From assembly GCA_022510705.1 (NCBI GenBank), contig JAFLSX010000009.1, positions 6,547 through 55,265 on the forward strand: DNA of 48,719 nt, in the 5' to 3' direction. Shown piece by piece: positions 8,013-17,079 of this stretch (its first letter is position 1; every line of letters begins with the position of its first letter). This stretch comes from Lachnospiraceae bacterium (GTDB taxonomy: Bacteria; Bacillota; Clostridia; Lachnospirales; Lachnospiraceae). Position numbers and translations under genes: made by a program. The notes under the pieces are model-generated. The model worked only from the letters and a program-made list of their open reading frames with translations. It was not told where the DNA came from and searched no databases.

Positions 8013-8023
8013 TACACAAAATT

Positions 8024-8851
8024 TTATTGATAAACCGCTAAATCCATGCTTTCCAATACCTCACAGACTTCCGTTTCCGTATAGCCGTAAAAGTCCAAGA
8101 TCAATTCGTAATCTCCCACGGCAATGGCTACATGAATTTCTCTTCCGCCATGTGAATCCGCCATCTTATAAACAAAACCCTGTTCGGTAGTATAGCTCCT
8201 CCCATTGCGTAGCTCGTCGGCATAAGCAGCTGTAAAAGCATCGGCAGATGCATCGTCATAGTAATATTGATGCAGCAATAAAAGTTTTTCTTCTGTTTCT
8301 AAGCGTATGAGCAAAGAACCATCCTCTGCCAGTGTATAATCTTCCGGTTTCCACTCTCCCGTCAGTTCCTCCTCAGGTAGTGCTAAGAACAGCTTTTGTT
8401 TAAGACCATTCTCCAAGTCTTCCGATACCACACCACCGGAAAATGCATCGGAGGCCTCGGACTCTGCCAATTTTTCCGCAATGCCTTCATCTGCAGTTCC
8501 CGTATATGTTTCTTCAGCATAGGCTCGTCCCATTTCTGAAACATTTTCCGTATAAACCTGCAGTGTTGCTGTTTCTTCCTGCATAAGAGACGCATTCATA
8601 TCCATCGTCTGAACACTGTTCTCATTCACCCGCACGAGGCTCCTTGCATAACCTGCTGCAGCCACCCCCCCTAGGGTGTAAATTATGAAAATCCCCCCTG
8701 CTAAAGCTGCAGCAGTCATACAACGCTTCCTGTTATATGAACAAACCTTTTTTATCTGATTTCCTGCCGGTATTTCCTCTGTATAAAAGTCAGGAACCGG
8801 AATACTGTCCACTATTTCCTTGTAAGCTTCTTTAAAATTCTTCAAAATCAT
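8024..8851 (-). CDS. Probable anti-sigma factor (single-pass membrane protein)
   Basis: A 275-residue protein with a short cytoplasmic N-terminus (1-43), one transmembrane helix (AAALAGGIFIIYTLGGVAAAG, about 47-67) and a large, acidic extracytoplasmic domain (about 70-275). Its first 20 bases overlap the end of the sigma factor gene, so the two are translationally coupled. This is the layout of membrane anti-sigma factors that hold an ECF sigma until the outer domain senses a signal. No zinc-binding HxxxCxxC anti-sigma motif is seen. The C-terminal part resembles DUF4367-type domains, but I am not sure of that. Role is inferred mainly from context. Confidence 0.7.
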   Translation of the reverse strand: MILKNFKEAYKEIVDSIPVPDFYTEEIPAGNQIKKVCSYNRKRCMTAAALAGGIFIIYTLGGVAAAGYARSLVRVNENSVQTMDMNASLMQEETATLQVYTENVSEMGRAYAEETYTGTADEGIAEKLAESEASDAFSGGVVSEDLENGLKQKLFLALPEEELTGEWKPEDYTLAEDGSLLIRLETEEKLLLLHQYYYDDASADAFTAAYADELRNGRSYTTEQGFVYKMADSHGGREIHVAIAVGDYELILDFYGYTETEVCEVLESMDLAVYQ

Positions 8852-9383
8852 ATTCCTCCTGCAGTTTCTTTTTCAGGATATTTCTTCCGCGTGTTAAGCG
8901 GGAGGTAATGGTGGATTCCTTTTTTCCCACTATTTCCGCAATCTCCTTCACCGAAAGCTCTTCATAATAAAAGAGGTGTATGACTTCCCGATACTTATCG
9001 GGCAGTTTCCAGACCGCCTGCAGCAGTTCCCTGCTGCGCTCATCTTTTAAATAGTTCTCTTCCGTTTCTTCGCCTAAGGCCGCCCTATCCAGCTTTAGGT
9101 CCTCAGGCAGGATACCCCGGTGTCGAAACCAGGCCGAGTTCCAGATTTTTCTACAGCAATTTAGGGTAACTTTAATAAACCAGGCTTTTTCATGCTCCCG
9201 GTTCTCAAATACCACATCGGATTTCATGTAGCGGAAAAAGACTTCCTGCACAACATCCTCAGCATCTTCCGCATTCTTTAGCTGCAGAAATGCAATTTTA
9301 TAGAGAGTGGAAAAGTATGTTTCTATGGTCTGTTGTAATGCTTCCCTGCTTTCTCCGCCTTCCTCTTTTGTTAAGTCACTCAT
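8832..9383 (-). CDS. ECF-type RNA polymerase sigma factor
   Basis: A 183-residue sigma-70 family protein of ECF type with region 2 (AFLQLKNAEDAEDVVQEVFF, then the -10-recognising KAWFIKVTLNCCRKIW) and region 4 (LPDKYREVIHLFYYEELSVK, then the helix-turn-helix EIAEIVGKKESTITSRLTRG). Regions 1 and 3 are absent. I start at ATG 9383 with AAGGGG upstream; an in-frame extension to 9443 reads into the vanZ terminator. It overlaps the anti-sigma-like gene by 20 bases. The target promoters are unknown. Confidence 0.9.
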   Translation of the reverse strand: MSDLTKEEGGESREALQQTIETYFSTLYKIAFLQLKNAEDAEDVVQEVFFRYMKSDVVFENREHEKAWFIKVTLNCCRKIWNSAWFRHRGILPEDLKLDRAALGEETEENYLKDERSRELLQAVWKLPDKYREVIHLFYYEELSVKEIAEIVGKKESTITSRLTRGRNILKKKLQEEYDFEEF

Positions 9384-9430
9384 TTCCGACCCCTTGTCTG
9401 CTCTCACACTATTAATACCTTTAATCCCAT

Positions 9431-9470
9431 AAAAAAACTGCAAAAAAAATTAAAAATTTTGCAGTTTTTT
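9431..9470 (-). terminator. Terminator after vanZ
   Basis: Stem AAAAAACTGCAAAA / TTTTGCAGTTTTTT around an AT-rich loop, with a run of T on the minus strand. It closes the lon-engB-AI-2E-truA-vanZ run; the symmetric A/T flanks would also allow function on the other strand. Confidence 0.8.
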
Positions 9471-9475
9471 ATTCT

Positions 9476-9955
9476 CTATTCAGTTAGACTTTTATTTGAG
9501 ATAAAATAGCTCAGCATTTTGTAAAAAAGATAGCCCAGTAAAATTCCCAGTTCATTTAAGAGGATATCATCCACATCAAAGCTGCCAAAAGCAGTAAGCA
9601 GTTGAAACAACTCAATTGCCAACACTACAAGGAGCCCTGTTCCCAAACAGATGAGTATATTCTGAAATGCCCTGCTCAGACGGGGCAGCATATATCCTAA
9701 TGGGATAAAGACCAGTATATTGCCTACCAGATTGCCAAAGCTGTTGACGCTCTTATATCCCCAGTAATGCACATACATTTTGATCGTACGAAACCATACA
9801 AAATTGGCCCGATCCATTCCTTCCCAAAGCACATCACTACGCCAGGATGCCACAATTTCCTGCAGGCGCTCCAACGGATATTTAAAGACGATCACCCGCA
9901 AGAGTATCAACAGATACACCACAAAAAGTATCCGCAAATATTTCTTATTTATCAT
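9476..9955 (-). CDS. VanZ-like family membrane protein
   Basis: A 159-residue membrane protein with four hydrophobic helices and the VanZ signatures NLVGNILVFIPLGYMLP (about 76-92) and IELFQLLTAFGSFDVDDILL (about 114-133). VanZ in enterococci gives low-level teicoplanin resistance, but most chromosomal homologues have no known role, and nothing here links it to glycopeptides. It is the last gene of the lon-to-vanZ run and starts 35 bases after truA. Confidence 0.85.
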   Translation of the reverse strand: MINKKYLRILFVVYLLILLRVIVFKYPLERLQEIVASWRSDVLWEGMDRANFVWFRTIKMYVHYWGYKSVNSFGNLVGNILVFIPLGYMLPRLSRAFQNILICLGTGLLVVLAIELFQLLTAFGSFDVDDILLNELGILLGYLFYKMLSYFISNKSLTE

Positions 9956-9989
9956 GTTAACCTTTCCTCAGATCCAAATCCGTCCTTAT

Positions 9990-10727
9990 TTAGTATCTTA
10001 CTTCCAACAGCGTCAGTCCTCTGGCGGGAGCCAATGCACCTGCCCGATCCCGCTTTCCTGAGGACATAATCTCTGTCATTTCCGCAGCCTTTCGTTTTCC
10101 CATGCCCACTTCTAACAGTGTACCCATTAATATGCGAACCATGTGAAAAAGAAAACCATTTCCGGAAAAATAAAAGAAGATTTCATCCGCTTTCTCTTCT
10201 ATCCGAATTTCTTCAATCGTTCTCACAGTGGATTTTTTACTCTTTTTTGCAGACGTAAAAGCAGCAAAATCATGAGTGCCGCAGAGCAGATCTGCTGCAC
10301 ATTTCATAGCCTCAATATCTAGCTTTTCCTCTACTCTGTAGGTATATTTTCGTTCAAAGACATGGGGCAGATCACTGTTTATGACCCGATAGCAATATAC
10401 CTTGCCCTTTGCATTCAGGCGGCTGTGAAAACGTTCTTCTACCTCTTCCACCGAAATGACCGCAATGTCTTCCGGCAGATAAGTATTCATATATTTTAGG
10501 ATTTCTCCGGCAGTTTTTTCCGTTTCCAGATGTGCATTGGCCACCTGACCCGCTGCATGAACACCTGCATCGGTTCTTCCGCTTCCCTGCACTTCCACTT
10601 TTTTCCCACACATCTTGGAAAGCAGCGCCTCTAATTTTCCCTGAATGGTATTCTCACTGCTTTCCTGACGCTGCCAGCCCTGATAGCGGGTTCCTTCGTA
10701 CTGCAGTATCATTTTAAAGTTCCGCAT
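9990..10727 (-). CDS. truA: tRNA pseudouridine(38-40) synthase TruA
   Basis: TruA isomerises uridines 38-40 in the tRNA anticodon arm to pseudouridine. The 245-residue protein has the expected length and the catalytic motif GSGRTDAGVHAAGQVANAHL (about 48-67) containing the nucleophilic Asp. The conserved GNGFLFHMVRILMGTLLEVG lies near the C-terminus. Its start overlaps the upstream transporter gene by 14 bases, so translation is coupled. Confidence 0.95.
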   Translation of the reverse strand: MRNFKMILQYEGTRYQGWQRQESSENTIQGKLEALLSKMCGKKVEVQGSGRTDAGVHAAGQVANAHLETEKTAGEILKYMNTYLPEDIAVISVEEVEERFHSRLNAKGKVYCYRVINSDLPHVFERKYTYRVEEKLDIEAMKCAADLLCGTHDFAAFTSAKKSKKSTVRTIEEIRIEEKADEIFFYFSGNGFLFHMVRILMGTLLEVGMGKRKAAEMTEIMSSGKRDRAGALAPARGLTLLEVRY

Positions 10728-11955
10728 CCTGCTCCTCTGCTTCCGTTTCCTTAGACAATTCTTTTCTTTCCTGCTTTCGTTTTATTTCTTCTTCGCATTC
10801 CCGGTGATAGACATCTACCACTTCCATATCCTCCGGCGTCAGTTTTCTGAAACGGTTCAGTCCCGCCGTCAGGATACGGATACTGTTTCTCGTAGTATCA
10901 AAAGCGCCCTCCTTATACAGGGTCCAGAAAATAATACCTATGGGCACCGCTATGATCATACCGAATACACCCGCCAGTTTATAGCCGATAAAGAGTAAAA
11001 ACAGAGTGGGAATCGGAGGCACACCGATGGAGTCCCCCACGATTTTAGGCTGAATGATCTGTCTTACCAGCTGACTGATACCCCATGTCAGCAATAAGCC
11101 GATAGTCATTTTATAATCCGCGCTTAAAAACTTTACCAATGCCCAGGGAAGCATGACCGTACCGGTTCCAAAAAAAGGAAAGAAATCCAAAACGGCAATT
11201 CCCAGCGCAATGAGCAGCGTATAATCCACACCCAGCACCACAAGACCGATTACCAACAGCAGATAAATCCATGCTTCAATCCTGATCTGCGCCTTAAAAT
11301 ATCCACCCACAGCCTGAAAGAGACTCCTCTTTATGATCTGATACCTGAGTAAAACGGCATTCGGCATACAAGAGCGCAGCATGGCAGTAAACTGGTCCCG
11401 CTCCGCAACAAAAAAGTATGCCGAGAGCAGGCACATAATAATACCGATAATAATAGTGGGGAGCTGCTTCGCAAAATCCCCCACCGCCTCAATAGTAGGA
11501 CTGCTTAAACGTCCGATCAAATCTGCAGCCAGTCCGCTTGCATTTTCACCGATCCGATTTAGGGTAAGCTGCACATCCTCCGGCAGTCTGTCATACACAC
11601 CGCTTAGATTATTGCCGATTTCACTGAAATCTTCTTCCATAGAAGCCCACAGTTCAGGTAAATCCTCAATAAAACCCAAAAGCTCCCGTATCAGCTTACC
11701 GCCGATCAGATAAGCTGCAAGCACCACCAGCCCAATGACCAGAATAATCACGACTGCACAGCTGATCTTTCTTTTAATCTTTAGCTTTTCTTCCAGAAAG
11801 CGCACCGGAGGGGAAGCTATTAGGGCAATGATCCAGCCGATGACAAAGGGCATGAAAAAAATGATTGCCCGGGGTAAAAGAAAAATCACCGCCAGCAAAA
11901 TAAAAACCGTCAACAATAAATTTATGAGCGCTTTTACATATTTTTTCATGGCCAT
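10714..11955 (-). CDS. AI-2E family transporter (YtvI/PerM-like)
   Basis: A 413-residue polytopic membrane protein of the AI-2E/UPF0118 family: paired N-terminal helices, a soluble helical section (about 85-160), then hydrophobic helices including the family segment GIAVLDFFPFFGTGTVMLPW and GVPPIPTLFLLFIGYKLAGV. The C-terminus is a charged, Glu/Lys-rich cytoplasmic tail. Members include YtvI of sporulating Bacillus and ion antiporters; the transported substrate here is unknown. ATG 11955 is preceded by AGGAGAGG. It lies between engB (15 bases) and truA (14-base overlap). Confidence 0.88.
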   Translation of the reverse strand: MAMKKYVKALINLLLTVFILLAVIFLLPRAIIFFMPFVIGWIIALIASPPVRFLEEKLKIKRKISCAVVIILVIGLVVLAAYLIGGKLIRELLGFIEDLPELWASMEEDFSEIGNNLSGVYDRLPEDVQLTLNRIGENASGLAADLIGRLSSPTIEAVGDFAKQLPTIIIGIIMCLLSAYFFVAERDQFTAMLRSCMPNAVLLRYQIIKRSLFQAVGGYFKAQIRIEAWIYLLLVIGLVVLGVDYTLLIALGIAVLDFFPFFGTGTVMLPWALVKFLSADYKMTIGLLLTWGISQLVRQIIQPKIVGDSIGVPPIPTLFLLFIGYKLAGVFGMIIAVPIGIIFWTLYKEGAFDTTRNSIRILTAGLNRFRKLTPEDMEVVDVYHRECEEEIKRKQERKELSKETEAEEQDAEL

Positions 11956-11970
11956 GTCTGCAAACCTCTC

Positions 11971-12570
11971 CTAAAATTCTTCCTGCCCCGGAAGAAAACT
12001 CTCTAAAATATGATAAATATCCTCCCGCCCCTGCTTGCTTTCGGCCGAGAAGGGAATAATAAGGGTATCCGAGCCTGCCTGTAAGGCCGTTCTGATCAAT
12101 TTGATCTGCTTCTCTACCTGACTGCGTTTTATCTTATCTAACTTTGTGGCAATGATGATGGGCGAATATCCCTGCTTTATGATCCACTCATACATGACCT
12201 TGTCATTGCTTCCCGGTTCATGACGGATGTCGATCAAGAGAAACACCGCTTTCAACTGCTTAGACTTATGCAGATAGTTCTCTATCATTTTTCCCCACTT
12301 GGCCTTGACTTCCTCCTTGACTTTGGCATATCCGTAACCCGGCAGATCCACAAAATAGATTTCTCCGTTTACATTGTAGAAATTAATGGTCTGAGTCTTT
12401 CCCGGCTGGGCGCTGGTCCGGGCCAAAGCCTTACGGTTCATCAAGGCATTGATGAGGGAAGATTTTCCCACGTTGCTCTTACCGGCAAAGGCTACTTCCG
12501 GCAGCATATTCTGCGGCAGTTTGCTGGTAATTCCACATACCGTTTCCAGATTGACAGTTTTAATGATCAT
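11971..12570 (-). CDS. engB: Ribosome biogenesis GTP-binding protein EngB (YsxC/YihA)
   Basis: An essential GTPase that helps late assembly of the 50S subunit. The 199-residue protein shows G1 AGKSNVGKSS, the switch I region SAQPGKTQTINFY, G3 VDLPGYGYAKV, G4 ATKLDKIK and G5-like FSAESKQG. ATG 12570 is preceded by AGGAAGGAAG and overlaps the end of lon by 11 bases; a longer frame to 12591 is less likely. The lon-engB pair is common in Firmicutes. Confidence 0.95.
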   Translation of the reverse strand: MIIKTVNLETVCGITSKLPQNMLPEVAFAGKSNVGKSSLINALMNRKALARTSAQPGKTQTINFYNVNGEIYFVDLPGYGYAKVKEEVKAKWGKMIENYLHKSKQLKAVFLLIDIRHEPGSNDKVMYEWIIKQGYSPIIIATKLDKIKRSQVEKQIKLIRTALQAGSDTLIIPFSAESKQGREDIYHILESFLPGQEEF

Positions 12571-14944
12571 CTCTACTTCCTTCCTCTGCAAACGCCAGCT
12601 TTAATACTTCCTCCATTCTCTCCACAAAGCAGATTTCCATGCCTGATTTTATTTCCTCGGAGATTTCCTCCACATCCTTTTTATTCTCCTTAGGCACCAG
12701 TACGCGCTTAATATCCGCCATCCTGGCTGCCAGCAGCTTTTCTTTCAAGCCGCCGATGGGCAGCACCCTGCCCCTTAAGGTAATTTCGCCCGTCATGGCT
12801 ACGTCCGCCCGCACCTTCTTTCCCGTTAAGGCCGAAAGAAGAGCTGTAGCCATGGTAATACCTGCAGAAGGTCCATCCTTGGGAACGGCACCCTCCGGAA
12901 TATGAATGTGAAAATCCATTTCCTGAAAAATATTAGCCGGGATTTGGTAGTCTTCACTGATGGAACGCACATAGCTTAAGCCGGTCATAGCGGATTCTTT
13001 CATCACATCCCCCATCTGTCCCGTCAATTTCACCTCACCCTTACCAGGCATTTTATTCACTTCAATCTGTAGGGTTTCCCCTCCTACGCTGGTCCAGGCC
13101 AATCCCCGTACAATACCGGCTTCATCGGTCTCGTTGGCCTTGTTTCGGGTATATCGTACCTTACCCAGGTACTTCTCCAAATTCTGCGCTGTCACCCGTA
13201 TACAGGTCTTGCTGCGCTGCTTCGGTTCCTTTTTTACCAGTTCTCTTGCAGCCTTTCTGCAGATTTCTCCCAGCTTACGTTCCAGATTACGGACTCCGGC
13301 CTCTTTGGTATAGCCGGAGATCACGGCCCTGATCGCACCGTCACTGATAGTTAACTGCCCTTCTAAGAGGCCGTTCTTACCACTGACCTTCCTAAACAAA
13401 TACTCTTTTGCAATATGGAATTTTTCATTTTCGGTATAGCTGTTTACCTCTATCAACTCCATACGGTCCAACAGAGGTTTGGGAATACCTGCGGTAGAAT
13501 TTGCGGTTGCTACAAAAAACACCTGAGACAAATCTAAGGGCAGCTCAATATAATGATCCCTAAAGCGGCAGTTTTGCTCACTATCCAACACCTCTAAAAG
13601 GGCTGCACCGGTATCCCCTTTGTAATCGCTGCCAACTTTATCAATTTCATCAAGCAGCATCAGCGGATTGCCGACTCCCGCCTGTTTTAAGCCTGCCGCG
13701 ATTCTACCCGGCATGGCTCCTACATAGGTTTTTCTGTGGCCTCTGATCTCAGCTTCGTCCCGAACACCGCCCAGACTGATTCGGACATATTCTTTCTTTA
13801 AGGCCCTTGCCAAACTCCTGGCTATCGATGTTTTACCGGTTCCGGGAGGACCTACCAAACAGATAATGGGGCTGTCTCCCCTCTCGTTTTTCCCCTTGCT
13901 GCCAAGCAGACTGCGCACTGCCAAAAACTCCAGAATACGCTCTTTTATCTGCTCCATCCCATAATGATCTGCCTTTAAGATCTGCTCCGCCTGTTTCATA
14001 TCTGTATTGTCTTTAGAAACTTTATCCCAAGGCATTTCCAACAGTGTTTCAATATAGGTTCTCTCCACAGCGCTCTCCGAGCTGCTGGCAGAAAGACTTT
14101 TAAAGCGGGCAATCTCTTTCTTGATCTTTTCCTTAACTTCTTTTCCCGCTTTCAGTTTATGCAGTGCCTCTTCATACTGCTCTGCCTCTGAAAATGTATC
14201 CTTTTCTCCTAGTTCCTCCCTGATGGCGCTCATCTGCTCTCGCAACAGATAGTCCTTCTGGTTTTTTTCCACTTTCTTCTGTATTTTCCCGGTCAGTTCT
14301 TTCCTTACCATGCCAATCTGTATTTCACTGTTTAGCACGGAAGAAAGACATTCGTAGCGCTCCTTTAAAGAAACTGCGGCCAGAATTTTCTGTTTTGTTG
14401 CCACAGGCAGGAGCATGCCGCTGGTTATGGTATCCATTAAAATTCCCGGTCGGCTGATGGTATCCACCTTCCTATCCAGCATTTTTCCCCTACCCGGATT
14501 CAATCTGCTATAAGCATGAAAAAGTTCTCTTAACTCCCGGCATATAGCTTCCTTATGTACCTCGTCCAGTTCACTGGCATCCTCTTTTAACGCCTCCACC
14601 TGCGCCAAAAGATAATCCTGCCCGCCCTCATCCAGATTCCAAAGCTTGCCACGGTCAACGCCTTCTACCAGTACCCGTACAATGCCGCCCGGCAGCCGAC
14701 TGATCTGTTTTAGGCCCGCTATGGTACCTATCTGATATAATTCATCCTTGCCGGGATCCTCCGTATTTTCATCCCTCTGTGCCACTAAAAACAGCTTCTG
14801 CTCTCCCAACATGGCCTTTTCTACTGCCCGAATGGATTTTTCTCTGCTGAGATCAAAATGAATGATCATTCCCGGCAGAATGCACAGTCCTCTCAGTGCC
14901 ACTGCGGGCATTTCCACGGTAGCTATTAAAATTGTATCTTCCAT
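12560..14944 (-). CDS. lon: ATP-dependent protease Lon
   Basis: Lon degrades misfolded and regulatory proteins. The 794-residue protein contains the N-terminal substrate-binding domain (about 10-205), a coiled-coil region, the AAA+ domain with Walker A GPPGTGKTSIA and Walker B LMLLDEIDKVG, and the C-terminal serine-lysine protease domain with catalytic Ser in DGPSAGITMATAL and Lys in IGGLKEKLLAA. The start MEDTILIATVEMPAVALRGL has GGGAGA upstream. A hairpin between clpX and lon separates the two transcription units. No CIRCE is seen upstream. Confidence 0.96.
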   Translation of the reverse strand: MEDTILIATVEMPAVALRGLCILPGMIIHFDLSREKSIRAVEKAMLGEQKLFLVAQRDENTEDPGKDELYQIGTIAGLKQISRLPGGIVRVLVEGVDRGKLWNLDEGGQDYLLAQVEALKEDASELDEVHKEAICRELRELFHAYSRLNPGRGKMLDRKVDTISRPGILMDTITSGMLLPVATKQKILAAVSLKERYECLSSVLNSEIQIGMVRKELTGKIQKKVEKNQKDYLLREQMSAIREELGEKDTFSEAEQYEEALHKLKAGKEVKEKIKKEIARFKSLSASSSESAVERTYIETLLEMPWDKVSKDNTDMKQAEQILKADHYGMEQIKERILEFLAVRSLLGSKGKNERGDSPIICLVGPPGTGKTSIARSLARALKKEYVRISLGGVRDEAEIRGHRKTYVGAMPGRIAAGLKQAGVGNPLMLLDEIDKVGSDYKGDTGAALLEVLDSEQNCRFRDHYIELPLDLSQVFFVATANSTAGIPKPLLDRMELIEVNSYTENEKFHIAKEYLFRKVSGKNGLLEGQLTISDGAIRAVISGYTKEAGVRNLERKLGEICRKAARELVKKEPKQRSKTCIRVTAQNLEKYLGKVRYTRNKANETDEAGIVRGLAWTSVGGETLQIEVNKMPGKGEVKLTGQMGDVMKESAMTGLSYVRSISEDYQIPANIFQEMDFHIHIPEGAVPKDGPSAGITMATALLSALTGKKVRADVAMTGEITLRGRVLPIGGLKEKLLAARMADIKRVLVPKENKKDVEEISEEIKSGMEICFVERMEEVLKLAFAEEGSRDDH

Positions 14945-14971
14945 ATTCTTAGCATCTCCCTGCCTATGATA

Positions 14972-15001
14972 AAACGCCGCACTTAAAAAAGAGCGGCGTT
15001 T
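14972..15001 (-). terminator. Hairpin terminator between clpX and lon
   Basis: Stem AAACGCCGC / GCGGCGTTT with a 12-base loop, followed by TTATC on the minus strand. GC-rich stem, short U-tract; it probably ends the clpX transcript only partly. Confidence 0.7.
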
Positions 15002-15004
15002 GAC

Positions 15005-16270
15005 TTACTTCGCTTTTGGCATACTCACATCCCGATGTATGGTAAGTGGCTCGCTGGTACCCTCCACTGCGCCTTTCGTGATGACAACCGCTTCAATGGT
15101 ATCATCCGAGGGGATCTCATACATAATGTCCATAGTGACATTCTCCATAACCGAACGAAGACCTCTGGCACCGGTTTTTCTTTCCAGCGCACGCTCTGCA
15201 ATGGCATCGATCGCATCGTCTTCAAAGCTTAACTTCACATGATCCATTTCAAAGAGACGCTGATATTGCTTGATCAGCGCATTTTTAGGTTCTGTTAAAA
15301 TACGCACTAAAGCAGCCTTATCCAGTCCTTCCAATGATACATTGATGGGTACACGTCCTACAAATTCGGGAATCAATCCAAACTTTACCAAATCCTGAGG
15401 AGTCACTTCTCCCAGAATCTCTCCGATTTCCTTGTTGACCTTATCCGTAATCACCGCATTGAAACCGATGGACTTTCTGTCCAGTCGGGTTTCCACTATT
15501 TTATCCAGGCCGTCAAACGCACCGCCGCAGATAAAAAGAATATTGGATGTATTGATCTGTATCAACTCCTGATGGGGATGCTTTCTGCCTCCTTGAGGCG
15601 GAACACTGGCTACGGTTCCTTCAATAATCTTTAACAGTGCCTGCTGTACACCCTCACCGGATACATCTCTGGTAATGGATACATTCTCGCTCTTTTTGGT
15701 AATCTTATCGATTTCGTCAATATAGATAATGCCGTATTGGGCACGCTCCACATCATAGTCCGCCGCCTGGATCAGCTTTAAGAGAATGTTTTCCACATCC
15801 TCGCCCACATAACCTGCTTCCGTCAGTGTGGTTGCATCCGCAATGGCAAAAGGTACATTGATGATCCGGGCCAGCGTTTCCGCCAAATAGGTCTTACCGG
15901 AACCCGTGGGGCCTATCATGATCACGTTACTCTTCTGCAGTTCCGCATCCTCCGGCTTTTTCTCCGCCGTTACCCGCTTATAGTGATTATATACAGCCAC
16001 GGAAAGTACCTTTTTTGCACTATCCTGACCAATCACATAGTCGTCCAGAAAATGTTTGATCTCCACCGGCTTTAAAAGTTTAAAGTTGGCCGCCGGTTCA
16101 AGGGAGGAACCCTCCTCCTCAAATTCTTCCTCTAAAATATCTCCGCAAATTTCTATACATTCGTCGCAAATATAAACGCCTGCCGGTCCTGCTATCAGCT
16201 TTCTCACCTGATCCTGCGTCTTATTACAGAACGAACATCTCACATCATTGCCGGAATTTTTTCCTGCCAT
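15005..16270 (-). CDS. clpX: ATP-dependent Clp protease ATP-binding subunit ClpX
   Basis: ClpX unfolds substrates and feeds them to ClpP. The protein (421 residues from ATG 16270) has the N-terminal zinc-binding domain with four cysteines (CSFC ... CDEC), Walker [16 protein letters not shown], Walker [11 protein letters not shown], a pore loop and the sensor-2 region [15 protein letters not shown] 16270 (MAGKNSG) has GAGAGG close upstream; ATG 16282 is possible but has a poorly spaced binding site. It follows clpP after about 50 bases in the tig-clpP-clpX order. Confidence 0.95.
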   Translation of the reverse strand: MAGKNSGNDVRCSFCNKTQDQVRKLIAGPAGVYICDECIEICGDILEEEFEEEGSSLEPAANFKLLKPVEIKHFLDDYVIGQDSAKKVLSVAVYNHYKRVTAEKKPEDAELQKSNVIMIGPTGSGKTYLAETLARIINVPFAIADATTLTEAGYVGEDVENILLKLIQAADYDVERAQYGIIYIDEIDKITKKSENVSITRDVSGEGVQQALLKIIEGTVASVPPQGGRKHPHQELIQINTSNILFICGGAFDGLDKIVETRLDRKSIGFNAVITDKVNKEIGEILGEVTPQDLVKFGLIPEFVGRVPINVSLEGLDKAALVRILTEPKNALIKQYQRLFEMDHVKLSFEDDAIDAIAERALERKTGARGLRSVMENVTMDIMYEIPSDDTIEAVVITKGAVEGTSEPLTIHRDVSMPKAK

Positions 16271-16322
16271 TTTTCCTCTCATTCCGCCAGGAACTTTCGC
16301 TCCTTATTGGCCGCTTATAATA

Positions 16323-16919
16323 TTATTTTTCGGGTACGGTATGTGAGGTGATGACTCTGTCGATCAAGCCGTACTCCAATGCTTCTTCAGCCGATTTCCA
16401 GTTATCTCTCTCCGTATCCGCCGCAATCACTTCATATTCCTTACCTGTATTCTCCGCCAGTATTCTGTTTAACTTTTCCTTGGTTTGCAGGATATGCTTG
16501 GCTGCGATCTCAATTTCGGTAGCCTGTCCCTTTGCACCACCAAGGGGCTGATGAATCATGATCTCCGCATTGGGGAGTGCCATTCTCTTACCCTTTGTAC
16601 CGCCTGCCAGCAAAAATGCACCCATGCTGGCTGCCATGCCGATACAGATGGTGGATACATCACATTTGATATAGCGCATGGTATCGTAAATAGCCATGCC
16701 CGCAGTTACGGAACCGCCCGGACTGTTGATATAAAGATTGATGTCCTTCTCCGGATCCTCCGCCTCCAAAAAGAGCAGCTGAGCCACAACCAGGCTGGCT
16801 GTCACTTCGTTGACTTCTTCTCCTAAAAAGATGATCCTCTCTTTTAAAAGCCGGGAATAGATATCGTAGGAACGTTCTCCCCTGCTGGTCTGTTCTATGA
16901 CATAAGGTACTAAACTCAT
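16323..16919 (-). CDS. clpP: ATP-dependent Clp protease proteolytic subunit ClpP
   Basis: The tetradecameric serine protease partner of ClpX. The 198-residue protein has the catalytic Ser in [11 protein letters not shown] (about residue 98), His in IMIHQPLGG (about 123) and Asp in ADTERDNW (about 172). The start [20 protein letters not shown] is typical, with GGAGGAAG upstream; a frame five codons longer is rejected. It has its own promoter after the tig terminator. Confidence 0.96.
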   Translation of the reverse strand: MSLVPYVIEQTSRGERSYDIYSRLLKERIIFLGEEVNEVTASLVVAQLLFLEAEDPEKDINLYINSPGGSVTAGMAIYDTMRYIKCDVSTICIGMAASMGAFLLAGGTKGKRMALPNAEIMIHQPLGGAKGQATEIEIAAKHILQTKEKLNRILAENTGKEYEVIAADTERDNWKSAEEALEYGLIDRVITSHTVPEK

Positions 16920-16973
16920 ATATTCTTCCTCCAATCAGTCACAATAAGAGTCTTGTCTTATTATCCAGTTTCT

Positions 16974-17002
16974 ATAATAGACTAAGCTAAAAAGTTTTGC
17001 AA
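16974..17002 (-). promoter_or_regulatory. clpP promoter
   Basis: TTGCAA (16997-17002), 17-bp spacer, TATTAT (16974-16979) on the minus strand, immediately after the tig terminator. No CtsR-type heptanucleotide tandem repeat is evident nearby. Confidence 0.65.
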
Positions 17003-17007
17003 TCTCA

Positions 17008-17042
17008 AACAGAGGATTTAAGAATTTCTTAATCCTCTGTTT
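17008..17042 (-). terminator. Terminator after tig
   Basis: Stem AAACAGAGGATTAAG / CTTAAATCCTCTGTTT (one bulged base) between tig and clpP. On the minus strand it is followed by GAGATTGC, so it lacks a U-run. The plus strand shows TTTAAACTTTTTC after the stem. Confidence 0.6.
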
Positions 17043-17079
17043 AAACTTTTTCTTTATTTTTACTCTTTCGGGCAGCCGA

